The notes under the pieces: model-generated
The model's database searches: none
What the model saw: only the letters and a program-made list of their open reading frames with translations
What the model was told of the DNA's origin: nothing
Origin: Fistularia commersonii
Taxonomy: Eukaryota > Chordata > Actinopteri > Syngnathiformes > Fistulariidae
Direction of reading: 5' to 3'
Assembly (NCBI GenBank): GCA_037954325.1
Contig: JBBMNZ010000018.1
Coordinates: 11,670,501 to 11,734,500, forward strand
DNA length: 64,000 nt
Program-made: the position numbers and the translations under genes
In this document: in pieces, positions 11,948 through 23,539 of the stretch
Layout of the letters: each line of letters opens with the position of its first letter
Numbering within the stretch: the stretch's first letter is position 1

Positions 11948-14586
11948 TATTGGCATAATAGCTGCAGTGTGAAAAACATCCAGCTTGTTTAAGTAAGCAA
12001 CTCTGCCGCGATGCTGCTCTATGGGATTTACAGACAGATACCCTTGGCCAAGAAAACCTGACCGAGACACCCTTCGTAAATATGACCCGTAGAGGAGAGG
12101 ATTAAAACAGAGTGTGCTCAGCATAGGGATAAAATAACCATATTTAATGTATGCTGATTGCTTAGTGTGTGAGCGTGCAACCGTGGATTGGCTAAATGAA
12201 GCAGGACGCATGCAGGGTACAGCGTCTCTGCTCCTCCTTCCCACAGGAGAAAGACTTTGCTGAGGACTTGTGATTGTCACTCTGTCCTTCAGTGGGAGGC
12301 GGAGAGCATTTGATGATAATTAACCTTCAGCGTTATTGAGGCGGACCTGGAGAGGCAATGTCGCGCGGACCCTCGGCGACGTTCTGAAAAATGCATAATA
12401 AAACTCAACTTAAAATATCACAAAATGCATCTGAGTGACATCCGTCTGGAGCGGCTGAGAGTAGTAGCGCGAAACCTGATGAATGTCTACGATAGAAAAA
12501 ACACGGGGTTTCGGCGTCAGGCGAAGAAATTCAGAGATGCAAACGGAGTCCATCTGGACTCGTACTCACCAAAGCAGAAACACTGGAGGAATTTAAATAC
12601 ACCCCGAGAAAGCGCACGCTGCCAATTAAATTGCTTTGAGAATTGCAAATCTCTCGTCAGCCTTCTTATTTGCTTTATAATTCTAACATTTAAAATGAAC
12701 CGAGCATCGCGGTCGACCCTCGCAGAGTCGTCCGGTAGGTCCGTACGACAGGCTCAAAATAGACAGGGAGGTTTTTGTGAGCGAGTCCCACCACCTTTGT
12801 GATCATTTCCCTATTCATCATGTAACTCTTACATAACCTATAACAACGTCTGTCTTTTGTCGTTTTTTTTTTGTTTTGTTTTTTTTTCAAATGAATAGCA
12901 CCTATGGATAAATATGACACGAGTGCACGACGTCCCGCTGGAGTTCTTTAGAATCACTGGACTGTTGGGTTTTCGGACGTTCTGAACGCTAAATGCACAT
13001 AAACATTTTGGACGGTCTTGGAAAAAAAGTAATGGGGTTAATGGCGGTGGAAGGGGGCAGGGGGGTCAAAAGCTTGAAATAAATAAATCGCTCAAAGCAG
13101 TGACCTATTTTTAACCTTCAATCATTGCAATTATAGCCAATCTTACACTTTCATGCTGCTTCACGCAAGATAGCGTTGACCTATTCACAAAAAACAGCAA
13201 TACAAGGCACTGTGCCGAACCAGGCCGTTGGAAGCAACTCGGGTTTGTTGTTTTCCCAACGACCCTTCGATATTCAGACAGGAGAACCCGGGAATTGAAC
13301 TACAAGCTTTCGGATTGGAGGGATGTCCCACTCACCCAGACTGCCCGAGAAATAGAATACAAAGGCTTGGCCGAACCGCATGTGGATTTTATGTTCACGG
13401 CAAATTTTGTGTCTGTGACTTTTTTTCTTTATATGTATGTGTAGCTTGAGTTCAATGGGCTACGGTATTTTCATGTCACACACATGCATTGACGCAAATA
13501 TTGATATATATAATATCGAACGCAATGTCGGGGCATTCTGCCTCATATGTCAGACGCCATTAGCGCATTTCAAGGCATCAAATCTTTGGCGCCTCTTCAG
13601 TTCACTTCATGCCGACATTGATCGGGAATTTCCAAAGGGGACTGAACTTCACAAGCACAACTTGGTGGGTTTGATAATTCAGTCAAAATAGTTTTTCAAA
13701 AAACATACGGAGCACTCAGAGGCCGTAATGCCTGCATCATATCAACTGGCTTGGAAAATTGCGACCACTTTCAAAAAGAATTGTTCAAGGAAAACAACGC
13801 CAGAAGTCCTTTTCACCAGTAAGTATGAGGAAAGTGGTTAAAAAAACAAAAAGCGATTCTGATCCCCTGTTGATAAATATTACTTTCAAGAAAAAAAGGT
13901 ATTTTTAAGGGTAAATGCATTCAGTCAATGTATTCAGAACCTTTTTTAAGTTTTTAAATAAATTGGTAATTTTGGTCAAAACAATGTTATGCAAAAAATA
14001 TCCTGAAAGTAATAAAAATTGTTCACAGAAAGAACAAAAAAGGATTTGTTTAAAGCTGTGGAAGGTTTAACTGCCAAAATTACAAAGTCAGCATCCGGAA
14101 AGAGAAAGTTTGGAAAAAGCAAGTAATTTTTCAATAAGCCAGTTTTAAAAATGCTGTTTTATTTTTTGACATTTATTAATAGACAGGACAGAAGTCATTT
14201 TTAACCAAAAAAGCTAATGTGAATTTATATGATTTTTGTTAGTACTGAGAGCTTGTGAGACAGTGCATGTTCATTTTTTAAGTGACTGGCCTGTGGTCCT
14301 GATAAAATAGTCATTATTTACAATAAATCTGGGTCAACAGAGGTCTTTGCGTGGGAGAGAGAGAGAAAAATCTGGCCTTGAGTCTCCGACAAGTCGCCTC
14401 ACCTTCAAAATAATATTTGCAAATGGCCAGTATTTATCAAGGCAATTAATTAAATGATTAAATGATTGAAACTCTATACTTTGCAACTGGATAATCCAAA
14501 ATACATGTATCTGAAACTTCACTGTACTGAAAAAAGACAGCCTAAGAAGGATGACCGGTACAAACCCAACTCTCTGTACTTGTACT
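11601..14586. other. Gene-free stretch
   Basis: AT-rich DNA. A degenerate repeat fragment lies at 13205-13345 ('gaacccgggaattgaactac'), and poly-T/poly-A runs at 12865-12890 and 13020-13030. An ORF at 12425-12802 (plus) has no recognised similarity. Confidence 0.5.
11914..11949 (+). repeat. CT/GA microsatellite
   Basis: About 17 CT dinucleotides with one interruption (CG). It explains the Arg-Glu run in the minus-strand ORF across it. Confidence 0.95.
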
Positions 14587-14852
14587 TGTCAAAATCCTCT
14601 TGTCGTGGTAAATGGACTTGAATTTCTTCACTGAAAGACGTCCCACCCCCTCATCCGAGAGGCTTCCTCGGTTCTAATGATCTGTGTGGAGCTTCCGAAT
14701 ATAACTGTTCTATCAGTTATACGTGGGGAGTTTCAGAATATGACTGTTATATTCGGAAACTCCCCACAGGTCATTAGAAGTGAAGAAGCCTCTCGGATGA
14801 GGGGTGAAATGAAATTCGAGTCCAGTTGCCACGACAAGAAGATTTCGACAAG
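14587..14852. repeat. Foldback (inverted) repeat with nested hairpin
   Basis: The arm 14587-14705 is the approximate reverse complement of 14746-14852 (for example 'cctcatccgagaggctt' against 'aagcctctcggatgagg', and 'cttgtcgtgg' against 'ccacgacaag'). A tight inner hairpin has 12-bp perfect arms, GTGGGGAGTTTC and GAAACTCCCCAC, around 14723-14767. The sequence 'gatctggatgactgagaa' just beyond resembles a known dispersed fish repeat. Confidence 0.8.
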
Positions 14853-15449
14853 AATTCACCATGATCTGGATGACTGAGAACCTCCACAGACATCTTTGTA
14901 CTGGTATGCACTTACACGTCCTCACACAACAAGCGTGCGTGTTTTGTCTTTGAACTTTTTTTGTTTGTTTGTTTATTTTTTTATTTGAATTTGCTGCGTT
15001 CGGGTAAACATGCAATAGGTGGAGGAATACGTCCGGCTAACAATGGCTCCACGCCTGGTTATAGTCGAGAATAGAGTTTACACCTCTCTCTCTTTCATGG
15101 TTATGGGCTCGTATCATAAGCGGACAGGCATTTACGACCATTACAAAATCAGAAGGGCTGAATTCATTCCCTCCGTGCTGTTTTGTAGAATTCCAACATT
15201 TTTTTTTCTTTTGCTTGTTTGTTTATCTGTTTCCTCAGGCTGTTTGCCCCGGCTTTTCTGATCTCGCTGTCTCTTCACCCAGTAACTGGAGTCAATGTCA
15301 CTGCCCGCTGATGTGAGACATAGGGTGTCAAACAGTCCCGGGCTTTAGGCTCCGATTTTATCTTTTATTTTTTATATAAAACCTACTTTCCAAATCTTAT
15401 TCAGCCCCTCAGGACTTGCATCACCCTCTCACTGACACATCATATAGTG

Positions 15450-16182
15450 CATGTGTGTCAAACTCAAGGCCCATGGGCCAAATGTGGCCCGCCGCGTCAT
15501 TTTATGCAGCCCGCGAAAACGTCTTGAAAGGTCTGATTGTCTTAAAATAAATAAGTCAAACACATGCATTGACCATAAACTACATTTTCCGCTATTCATG
15601 CTGATCATGTTACCTGCAAAATGACAGCATCCCGCCATTAGATCGCAGTGTATCTACATCAGTGCCAGTTTCAACAAGTGGAATTAAGAACTACCGGTAC
15701 AAATGATCCCTTAATGTCCAGGAAGAGAAAAGTTGATGCAGATGGAAGCCCTTTTCAAGAAAGATGGGAAAACGAATACATGTTTGTGTTTGAAGGAGAA
15801 ATACCGGTATGTCTTTTGCATTATGAGGCAGCGTCTGTTGTCAAAGAGTCCAATCTACGTCCAAACAGGGAGCTTAGTATGCTAAAGTTAGCCTTCCAGA
15901 AAAACAACAAATTATCCAAGAATTAAAATCCAAACTACGACGGCAGCAGAATATGTTCACCAGAGCTGCATCCAAAATCACCGTAGTAGCAAAAGCTAGT
16001 AGCAGAGCAATTAGTAAACATCATTTTTTTTACGTCTATGTAAATGCATATGTAACATTTTGAATTTGAATGAGCTATTCATATTCATCATTGATTTGAC
16101 ATTACATTTAGTTCATGTGGCTCTTTAAGGGCAACCATTATGCTGATGTGCCCCTCGCTAAAAAAGAAGCCTGACACCCACG
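15450..16182 (+). mobile_element. hAT element with GTF2IRD2/ZBED-like transposase remnant
   Basis: Begins CATGTGTGTCAAACTCAAGG and ends CCTGACACCCACG. An ORF at 15648-15926 (plus) contains RKRKVDADGSPFQERWENEY, IPVCLLHYEAASVVKESNLR and then a diverged tail, resembling the N-terminus of hAT transposases of the group that also gave rise to GTF2IRD2-like host genes. In that group the Cys and later His residues form a zinc finger, here partly lost. Flanking 8-mers ATATAGTG and ATATATGG match at 6 of 8, an aged target-site duplication. Confidence 0.75.
15648..15926 (+). pseudogene. hAT transposase fragment
   Basis: A 92-codon ORF, recognisable from the RKRKVD start through the CLLHYE region (Cys-x2-His where functional copies have Cys-x2-Cys). 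It stops after about 80 residues of similarity and lacks the catalytic and dimerisation regions, so it cannot be an active transposase. Confidence 0.65.
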
Positions 16183-16390
16183 ATATATGGAAACATAACC
16201 ATTCACTCACGTTCACACATCTAGGGGAACTGAGGGTCTCCAATGGAAACTGCTGCGTGTTTTTAAATGTGGGAGGAAACTGAGGAACCCAAAGGAAACC
16301 TGCAAAGGCAATGGAGAAGATGGAGACTCCATCTCTCCGTTCTGGAATCAAACCAGTGACCTTCTTGCTGTGACGTACTCTGATCATAAT
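16183..16390 (+). repeat. Teleost interspersed repeat, right of the hAT insertion
   Basis: 'aaccattcactcacgttcac', 'tgtgggaggaaactgagg', 'ctgcaaaggcaatggagaag' and 'ctggaatcaaaccagtgacc' follow the order of the second half of the repeat. It continues the copy interrupted at 15449. Confidence 0.6.
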
Positions 16391-16862
16391 TATCAGAACA
16401 AAGAAAATAAGCGTGATGATTCGATGTCACTTGAACTCATGCACAAAAAAAAAAAAAACAACAGCTTGGTCACACCATCTTGAATGAAGGTCTAAATGTT
16501 AGGGATTGGTAGAGTGTTGGTAGTCCCTCCAGTCAGATGATTGGTGGTTTGAGCTTCAAACAAGACACCAAACTCCAAATCGCTCCTGATTGGGTCGGTT
16601 TAGCGCCTTGCATGACAGCCTCGTTGCCGTCGGGTGAATGCGATCCGGTGTAAAGCGCATTGAATCGGAAAGGTGTAAAAGCGCTCTATCAGCTGAGACC
16701 GTATTCTCTGGAACAATTTCTAGGCTTTAAACCGTTTTTCTCAGTCGCTACGAAGCTGAATAACAGTTTGCGTCTTGTAAATGAACGCTGACCAGATCTG
16801 TCCCAACATGAGTGGGGGTTAAATTTGCCACGTTCGATAGATCTGATCCTAAGCATCTAGAC

Positions 16863-17568
16863 CAGGGGTCAAAGACTCAGGGCCCTCAAAACAATATTTT
16901 GTGGCCCCCTGTTTGAAATCAAATCTTTGTGTAAGTACGGTCCGTGCTTTTTTTTCTCACATGCATCAGGGTGTTTTATTCAGTGTGTTTAAAAAAAAAA
17001 ACAGGCAAGGAAAAAATTAAAAAGTAACTTTGCTATGTATTTTTGCTTTAAAATTTGAAAACAAATGATTTTTGGATGAGAAAATGTCTAGTGATATTGT
17101 TAAAATGATCTTCCTTTCTTATTACTATAAAAAAAAAACACAAAAACAATAGCAAAAAAGATGGGCAAAATTAAAAAGATTGATTTAATAAGTACAATAG
17201 CCACCACTAGCCTTGTAAACATTATACCTCCTCTTATACATGCTACCAATCAATTTTGTAATAAATTCTAGCAGAAAATTTTCCCACAGTGACAAGATTT
17301 GTGACTCTTTTAACTCAACATTTTTAGGGTGTCATTTCATGAATTCTTTTTTAATATTCATTTTTAATATTCGTCATGTATTTTTCAGAGGAGCAGTTCA
17401 TTACATATAAAGATTTTTATCATTGACCTGACAACCTCCTTTACACCAAAACAATGGAAAAATTTGGACTTAGTGTCACTTCTCGGTAATGATTTTACTG
17501 GTCCGGCCCCCTCAGCATCAAATTAGGCCGTATGTGGCCCCCAGACCAAAATGAGTTTGACACCCCTG
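16863..17568. mobile_element. hAT-like nonautonomous element with target-site duplication, 706 bp
   Basis: CAGGGGTC at the left and GACACCCCTG at the right. Flanking 8-mers ATCTAGAC and GTCTAGAG share the TCTAGA core typical of Charlie-type hAT target sites. The interior matches the element at 9975-10611. Noncoding. Confidence 0.85.
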
Positions 17569-17919
17569 GTCTAGAGTGAGGACACTTCCTCGTATTTCCC
17601 TTCCTGTGAAAAACGAGTCAGAAGATGAAAGCTGACAGTGATTTCGAGGTGATGCTTTTGATGTGCGCTGTGTTTTTTTTTTTCATTTGCCATCTAAACC
17701 TCCAATGTTTTTTAGGCCTTTAAAAAAAAGAAAAAGACCTGAAAATTGATCCAACATTGACGCAACAACATCTGCTAAAATCGGCATCACTCGTCTGGGT
17801 CAATTTTAAAACCGATTAAGCTGAACTTGTTACAAAAAACATCATTTAAAAGATTAAAACCGAATAAATATCTTTGAAAACAATATTGTGTCCTTTGTGT
17901 TGACGTGACTGAACTGAAT

Positions 17920-18265
17920 AATAAAAACTTTTGTCAGTTCACAGTATTTAATCTGAATACAACAATTACAATAATATTGCACTATAATATCAATTCACCC
18001 TAATGTAGATTCAGTGGGATTGTTTCCACGCTACTAGACGGTCCTATCTTGGGGTGGCAGTGACACTCGAATTGTCTTACGTTTATCCAGTCTACTCCGC
18101 TAGCTTGGGGTAGCTGATGTATGAAAATTACATGACAGGAGAAACAGTCGGATCTCAAAAGAAGATCCGTAAGGTCTAATGAAAAAACTATAATTTGGAC
18201 CAAGAAAGATTTTCTTTGCGGACCGATACCAAAATGATCCTCGGATCACTGGTATAGAAAATGAC
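17920..18265. mobile_element. Fragment of the same hAT family as 39069-40290
   Basis: Shares 'cacagtatttaatctgaata', 'caatatcaattcaccct'-like sequence, 'ctactagacggtcc' and 'ggtctaatgaaaaaactat' with the larger element at 39 kb. An internal part is missing and terminal repeats were not found, so the limits are approximate. Confidence 0.65.
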
Positions 18266-18320
18266 AGAATGGATGGGTGAATTGCTGAATGAATGAATAT
18301 GGGATTAAAACACTACAATA

Positions 18321-18821
18321 GTCCCTCGGCACATCATGGTTCACCTTTTCGCATCTTACTGTGTTACAAATTTGTATTTTTTTTTTCATCTCATTCTATT
18401 TCATGGACATTTCACGATACCATGGGTTTTTGTGGTATAAATGCAATTTTACATATTTATTATTTCAATTATTTCCACGGTAAAGGCAGGTGGCGACCAA
18501 CCAGAGCATGTTGTTCTGTATCCTGGGCTCTGATTAGCTCAGCGACAGTAACATCATTCCTCTGCATCTCCTGCACAAAGCATGCATTCAGCATCTAGCC
18601 TTGTCCATTTCACATCGATGTACGATCACTACTTGCAGTGTCACTCTCTATTTAAGAGTATAGGAAGTGTTTAAATGAGTAAAGGTTTTGTAAGAGTTTG
18701 GAGAGAGTCATAAATTGTTTAAATATATGTAAATAATAAAAAAAATATATGGTCGATACTTCGTTGATTTTCTTTTATCGTGGCCGGTTCTGGAACGAAA
18801 CCTCCTCGATAAATGAGGGAC
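18321..18821. mobile_element. MITE with GTCCCTCG / GAGGGAC termini and TA flanks
   Basis: Starts GTCCCTCGGCACATCATGG after TA and ends CTCGATAAATGAGGGAC before TA. The short terminal inverted repeat and TA duplication suggest a Tc1/mariner-type nonautonomous element. The interior is AT-rich and noncoding. Confidence 0.6.
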
Positions 18822-18823
18822 TA

Positions 18824-20099
18824 TCGCATACCAAAGTGAGAGGAAGTGTGAGTAGTCTTAGGTTTCTTTTTCACCTGTATTGCAGATTTCAAGTGGATTT
18901 TAAAGCCTGACACGCAGTAGAAGGCCACGGAGGAGCACTGATTCACTTTTCATGGAGTCAAAACAAACATCTTGTCTTTACAGTATTCCAAGAGTTGGGC
19001 CCAGAGAGACAGCCAGTGGATTTATCCATTGGGTTTATGGGACTTTTCTTTGTGTAGCATTCAGTGCTGCTCCTCCATGAAGCCCTGAAGGACAGATCCT
19101 GGCCATTGGAAATAACCAGTTTTATAGGAAAAGAAATGTCAGAATGAATAAAAGTTGATGCTAAGGCGCCCAGTTCACTGTTCGAGTCTATTTCAACCCT
19201 TATCAACATTCATTCATCCATTTCCTAGCAATCAAGGTTCCCTTTCAGGCATCAGCTGTAGCACTTGGCAACAAACACTGTGTGCAGTTCAATTGCCAAG
19301 CTACAAATGAACTTATTAACATACGATTGATTCTGCCGCCCCAACGCCTTCCTTGTAAGACAGATTCACTAAACCGGTTGATATTTATGCAAAACTGGAA
19401 TCTACACTTCACCTTCTCCCATCAGCCGGCGTCGCACAGACGCCGATCAAATCCTCCATAATTCTGATGATTAAAAAGGGAGGGAAATTAAACCAAATAC
19501 GCCGGTTTAAAAAATTCATTACAAGCGACACGAGATAAAGAATTGCTCCTCAGAGGGAAATGTAGTCGCAGTCAAACCAATAAGTTGTATACGGGTGTCG
19601 CCCGGGGTGAGAATTAGTCTTCAATTATTTACAACAGCATCATTACATTAAACATTAATTTTGCAAAAGATCCAATAAAGGGCTATTATTTATGTTGCCA
19701 CTGTGACATAAATATCCGGGGGACGCAGGACTAGCTCCCCCGGACGGGCAAGTTTGTTTGGCTAGTATATTCTTTATTCATTTATTATCTTTAACTATTT
19801 ATTCATGTAGTACTGCTACAACCTGAAATTAGGTTGGAAATCTCAAAACAAGTAGATGCAAAGCGGAGCCAAAAAAAAATAAAATAAAAAAAAGAGAAAC
19901 TTCCAGTTGTCGCCACAAGGGGGCGCCAAAATCACCATTGGGCAATCACCAACTATTTCCTTTTCCAAACGAAAGAAAATACTTTTAAGACTTTCTTTTT
20001 CTTCTTTTATGACCTCAGCGGATGAAGAAAGAAAAATCAGTAAACAAATTAAATAGAGTTTCATCGACTGGGGGGAGGGTGGGGATAGAATTTTAACGA
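18824..20099. other. Gene-free stretch before the CpG-rich block
   Basis: No gene recognised. The part at about 19360-19700 is unique and non-repetitive with homeodomain-like TAAT motifs and could be conserved noncoding DNA; this is untested. Confidence 0.35.
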
Positions 20100-20397
20100 T
20101 TTGCTCCACGGCACCGGCGGCCGATCACTGATAATAATAATCGATCGGGGTTACGCCACCCTCCCTCCCCCTCATCAATTAATGATCTGTGCGCCTCCCA
20201 GTGAGACTCCGAGTCTCACTCCGCTCCTCTGACGCACGGGAGGGGATGGAAGGGGAGGGAGGGGGGGTCAAAGAAGGAGTGTGGGGGGGGGGTGATCAAT
20301 TCCACGCAACAATTAGGATGCATCTAGTTTCCCACAGCGACGCACCTGCATCCCGCAAATCTGTATCATGATGCGGATGCGTGACTGACCAAGTTCG

Positions 20398-20432
20398 GAA
20401 TGAATGCATGAATGAATGAATGCATGAATGAT
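20398..20432 (+). repeat. ATGA/ATGC tetranucleotide repeat
   Basis: Runs of 'gaatgaatgcatgaatgaatgaatgc' inside the CpG-richer block. Confidence 0.85.
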
Positions 20433-20544
20433 CAATCGCGATCGCCGGCGATCGGCTCCCCGCGCGCGTGCAAAACCGATATCTGTATTGACTTCAGAAG
20501 GTGAGAGGAATAAAGAAAAAGAAGGACAAACTTGTGTGTCTTAC

Positions 20545-20760
20545 CTGCTGCTGCTGCTGCTGCTGCTGTTCTCCGCCTTTCCCCCTCCAACAGATTCTGT
20601 GTAGTTTGCGTGTCCACCGCAGGATTCCCGTGCGTGTTTTCTTTCTCTTTAATATTCTTATTAATATTACGATGATTATTTTCTGCAACGGAAGCAACTC
20701 ACTTCCATCCAGTTCTCCGGGTCCTCCTCCTCCTCCTCTTCTTCCTCCCTCCGCCGACAA
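20545..20760 (-). other. 3' part of a candidate untranslated first exon, ending in (CAG)8 at a splice donor
   Basis: On the minus strand eight CAG units (20545-20568) end at CAG|GTAAGACAC, a strong donor. An ORF opening at 20760 would read the repeat as Gln8, but its N-terminal part (Gly/Arg-rich, then Ile-rich) matches nothing known, so a 5' UTR or upstream ORF is likelier. The transcription start is not located; the upper boundary given is only the ATG of that ORF. Confidence 0.35.
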
Positions 20761-21410
20761 CCAGGCGGATGAGATGCTCCGCCGGTCAGTCCAGCACTAT
20801 TCCGGTGGTGTCTCTTCTCTAAACGGAAGGGGGGAAAAAATGATCCCCCCCACCACCAACACCAACACCAACCACCCTTTCCTTATTCACGAGGTATAAA
20901 CATGAAATAAATAATCCACATCCCGAATAGTTGCAAGAGAGGGAGAGAGAGGGAGGAAAAAAAAAAAAAAAAAAAAACCTTTTCACTTTGTCCCCTCCAA
21001 ACCCCTCACTGGAAACAGGCAGTCCTTCTTCACCCTGATGAAGAGTTGGGTTTTTCCTGTTGAGTCCACATCCCGGCCGAGCACCGGGGAATCTGACCGG
21101 GAGGCGCAGCTTTATTCTAACGACGCTGCGTTTCCTGCATCCCACTTACCGCCGAGGATGGAGAGGAGGAGGGAGAGGTGGAGGAGGAGGGAGGAGGGGG
21201 GAGAAAAAAAAAATGTTGTTTTTTTTTTCTTGTTATTTCTTTAATTTTTTTTTTTTTTGCTCCTGTTCATCCGACGTTGTGAAAACCTCCCTTTTTTTGT
21301 TTGTAATTTTCTTTTTCACATCTTGGGTTGTCGGTGCGATCCTCCTCCGGCTGGATCCACTGCGGTCCGGAGCAGACTGAGAGGAGAGCGACGAAACCTT
21401 GTTTCTTTCT

Positions 21411-21424
21411 CACTCACTCACACA

Positions 21425-21458
<34 letters not shown>

Positions 21459-21473
21459 TACACACACACACAC
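21411..21473 (+). repeat. Compound CA-CT-CA microsatellite
   Basis: A CACTCA start, then about 15 CT units, then a CA run. It lies in the candidate promoter region. Confidence 0.95.
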
Positions 21474-22068
21474 TGATTTTTTTTGTGCCCCTCCTCCCTA
21501 CGGAGCTGACCAAGCGTGAAAAGAGGGAAGGAGCCCGGGACTTCTTCACGTCGGGATGCAGATCCTTCAACATGTGAGATCACAAAACCTAAAGTGACGT
21601 GGAAAGCAAAAGGGGGAAGGGTGGGGGAGTGGTGCTGTGGGGGGTCAGCAGGGATAAACTTGTTTAAACATGGTCGCATGTTCTATTTCCTTGAGCAACT
21701 TCCTTTTTTTTTATCTATTAATGTTCCTGCAACCCATTGGGGTCGAGATGTTTTGGTGTGTTTATCATGGCTCCTGGAGATGCAAGAGACGTCAGCCCCT
21801 CCCTCCCCCCTCCGGCCCTCAAAAAGCGTGGGCGAAAAGTAAACGATAGCCTTCCCAAAGAGGAGCTCCCGGTGACCTTACCGTGGTTCGACAAACATCC
21901 CGCAGCTTTGCACTTTTTTTTTGCACCTTGCAGATGCACAAGGGGGAGGTCGTGAGCGGCGAGGAGGTCGTGAGCGGCGAAGAGGTCGTGACCGCCGCCC
22001 TCGAGTGCGTCACCCATTTCTTTACGCGAGCTCCAAATTGAGGGACGACCGTCCTGGTAGGACTCCAA

Positions 22069-22093
22069 AACACACACACACACACACACACAC
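22069..22093 (+). repeat. CA microsatellite
   Basis: About 12 CA units. Confidence 0.95.
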
Positions 22094-23029
22094 TGATCAT
22101 CGGTGTGTCCGCGCAGAGGAGACGAGAAGGTGCATCTCGGGGATTATATCTAGACATTATCACGGCAGCACATCCTCAAAACACCCGCCAGTCATATTAT
22201 ACTTGTTAACGCAACAAGCACCCCTTCCACATAGAGCCGTACCGCAAAGGAGAGTTGCTCGGAGAATTGATGATTCTTGTCACGTACGAGCGGGTGGGAG
22301 GAAAATCAGTTGAGCAATGCTTTTCCCATGATAGCAGATTGGGCTATGTTTCTTTTTTTTTTTTTTTTGTTTTGCATCGCACTTGGATTACATCTACAGA
22401 AGGACTTTATTCCTTAGAAATCACCTGCAGCGGGGAGATATCCACTGACATGTTCAGATATTGCTGCGAGAATAAGAGGAATGCTGTCATAAGCACAAAA
22501 AGACGGTCGTGCACGGGAGTCAACTCGCCTTGTCCTGGAGTGCATTATCACAAAATACAATTTGCGGTATTCAGTGGTGATGTGTTAAGTAATTTATAAA
22601 CTATTATTGACAGAAAAAAAAATGAAATTGTCATGCCCGGAGTGGGAATCGGTGGAATGATACCCATCATCCATAATCCATTATATGTACCAAAATGGAA
22701 AAGTAATGGGGTATTTGTGTGGAGTAATACAGGCGGGGGGGCTGATATAAATTTTTCATGAGCCCTGTGGGACAAACACAAAGCCATGCCGAACATGTTT
22801 TTTAGCTGTTTGCTATTCACCGCTTATTGGCTAAACACCAGTTTCTGGCCAGAATATAACGACAGAGAGTGTAACTGTGTGGAGTGAAGAGCAGGGGGGG
22901 GTAATGTGTGTCACAGACATGCTTTTGCTCAAGAAGGAAAAATAAGTCTCAAAGTGCAACCTCTCTGCAGCACATGATTTTCCACTAAGCGGACCAAAAC
23001 ATTTGGTTCTTGTAAAGGGAAAACAGTTT

Positions 23030-23186
23030 CCATTCATTCATTCATCTATACTACTTATGCTACACTCAGGGTCGCGGGGATTGTCATATTGAGACATCCA
23101 ACTATTCATTCTCCCATTCACGGGATATATAGATATACATCCATTCATTCTCTCATTCACACATCATGAATGGCTGTATGTCTATA
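23030..23186 (+). repeat. Teleost repeat start plus 40-bp units, left of MITE
   Basis: 'cattcattcatctatactac', 'actcagggtcgcgggg', then units 'gagacatccaactattcattctc'. The last unit runs into an inverted unit ('gaatggctgtatgtctatata'). Confidence 0.6.
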
Positions 23187-23188
23187 TA

Positions 23189-23476
23189 CAGGACTGTCTC
23201 AGAAAATTAGAATGTTGTGATAAAGTTCTTTATCTCCTGTGATGCAATTACAAAAACAAAAATGTCATACATTTTGGATTCATTACAAATCAACTAAAAT
23301 ATTGCAAGCCTTTTATTATTGTAATATTGCTGATTATGTCTTACATCTTAAGAAAACTCAAAAATCCTGTCTCAAAATATTAGAATATCATGAAAAAAGA
23401 CATTTTTGTTTATTTAATTGCATTACAGAAGATAAAGAACTTAATCGCAACATTCTAATTTTCTGAGACAGTCCTG
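23189..23476. mobile_element. Tc1/mariner-like MITE, 288 bp
   Basis: Starts CAGGACTGTCTCAGAAAATT and ends AATTTTCTGAGACAGTCCTG. The inverted repeats run on, with mismatches, for well over 30 bp ('agaatgttgtgataaagttctttatc' against its near complement at the right end). It is flanked by TA on both sides (23187-23188 and 23477-23478). No transposase. Confidence 0.92.
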
Positions 23477-23539
23477 TATAACATGCACAGGAGAGTGAAT
23501 GGTTGTATTTCTCTATATTATAAATATGTTTTTCTCGAT

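Larger units (their letters stand above)
20100..22300 (-). promoter_or_regulatory. CpG-richer candidate promoter region, possibly of GRIK4
   Basis: This block is distinctly richer in G+C and CpG than its surroundings, with long polypurine/polypyrimidine runs (TCC, GGA), CT and CA microsatellites and CG-rich motifs such as CGATCGCCGGCGATCG. It looks like a vertebrate promoter and 5' UTR region. The strand is inferred from the splice donor at 20541-20545. GRIK4 is suggested only by recalled gene order next to ARHGEF12. Confidence 0.4.

Noticed and set aside
11840..12280. A 146-codon minus-strand ORF
   Set aside because: Part of it is the translated GA microsatellite (Arg-Glu run); the rest matches nothing.
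20494..20760. An ORF with Gln8 as a possible coding exon
   Set aside because: The repeat ends at a strong splice donor and the rest of the frame looks like translated low-complexity 5' UTR; kept only as part of a candidate untranslated exon.
21060..21580. Several overlapping plus-strand ORFs in the CpG-rich block
   Set aside because: They translate poly-T, CT and CA repeats (Phe and Ser-Leu runs) and have no domain or splice support.
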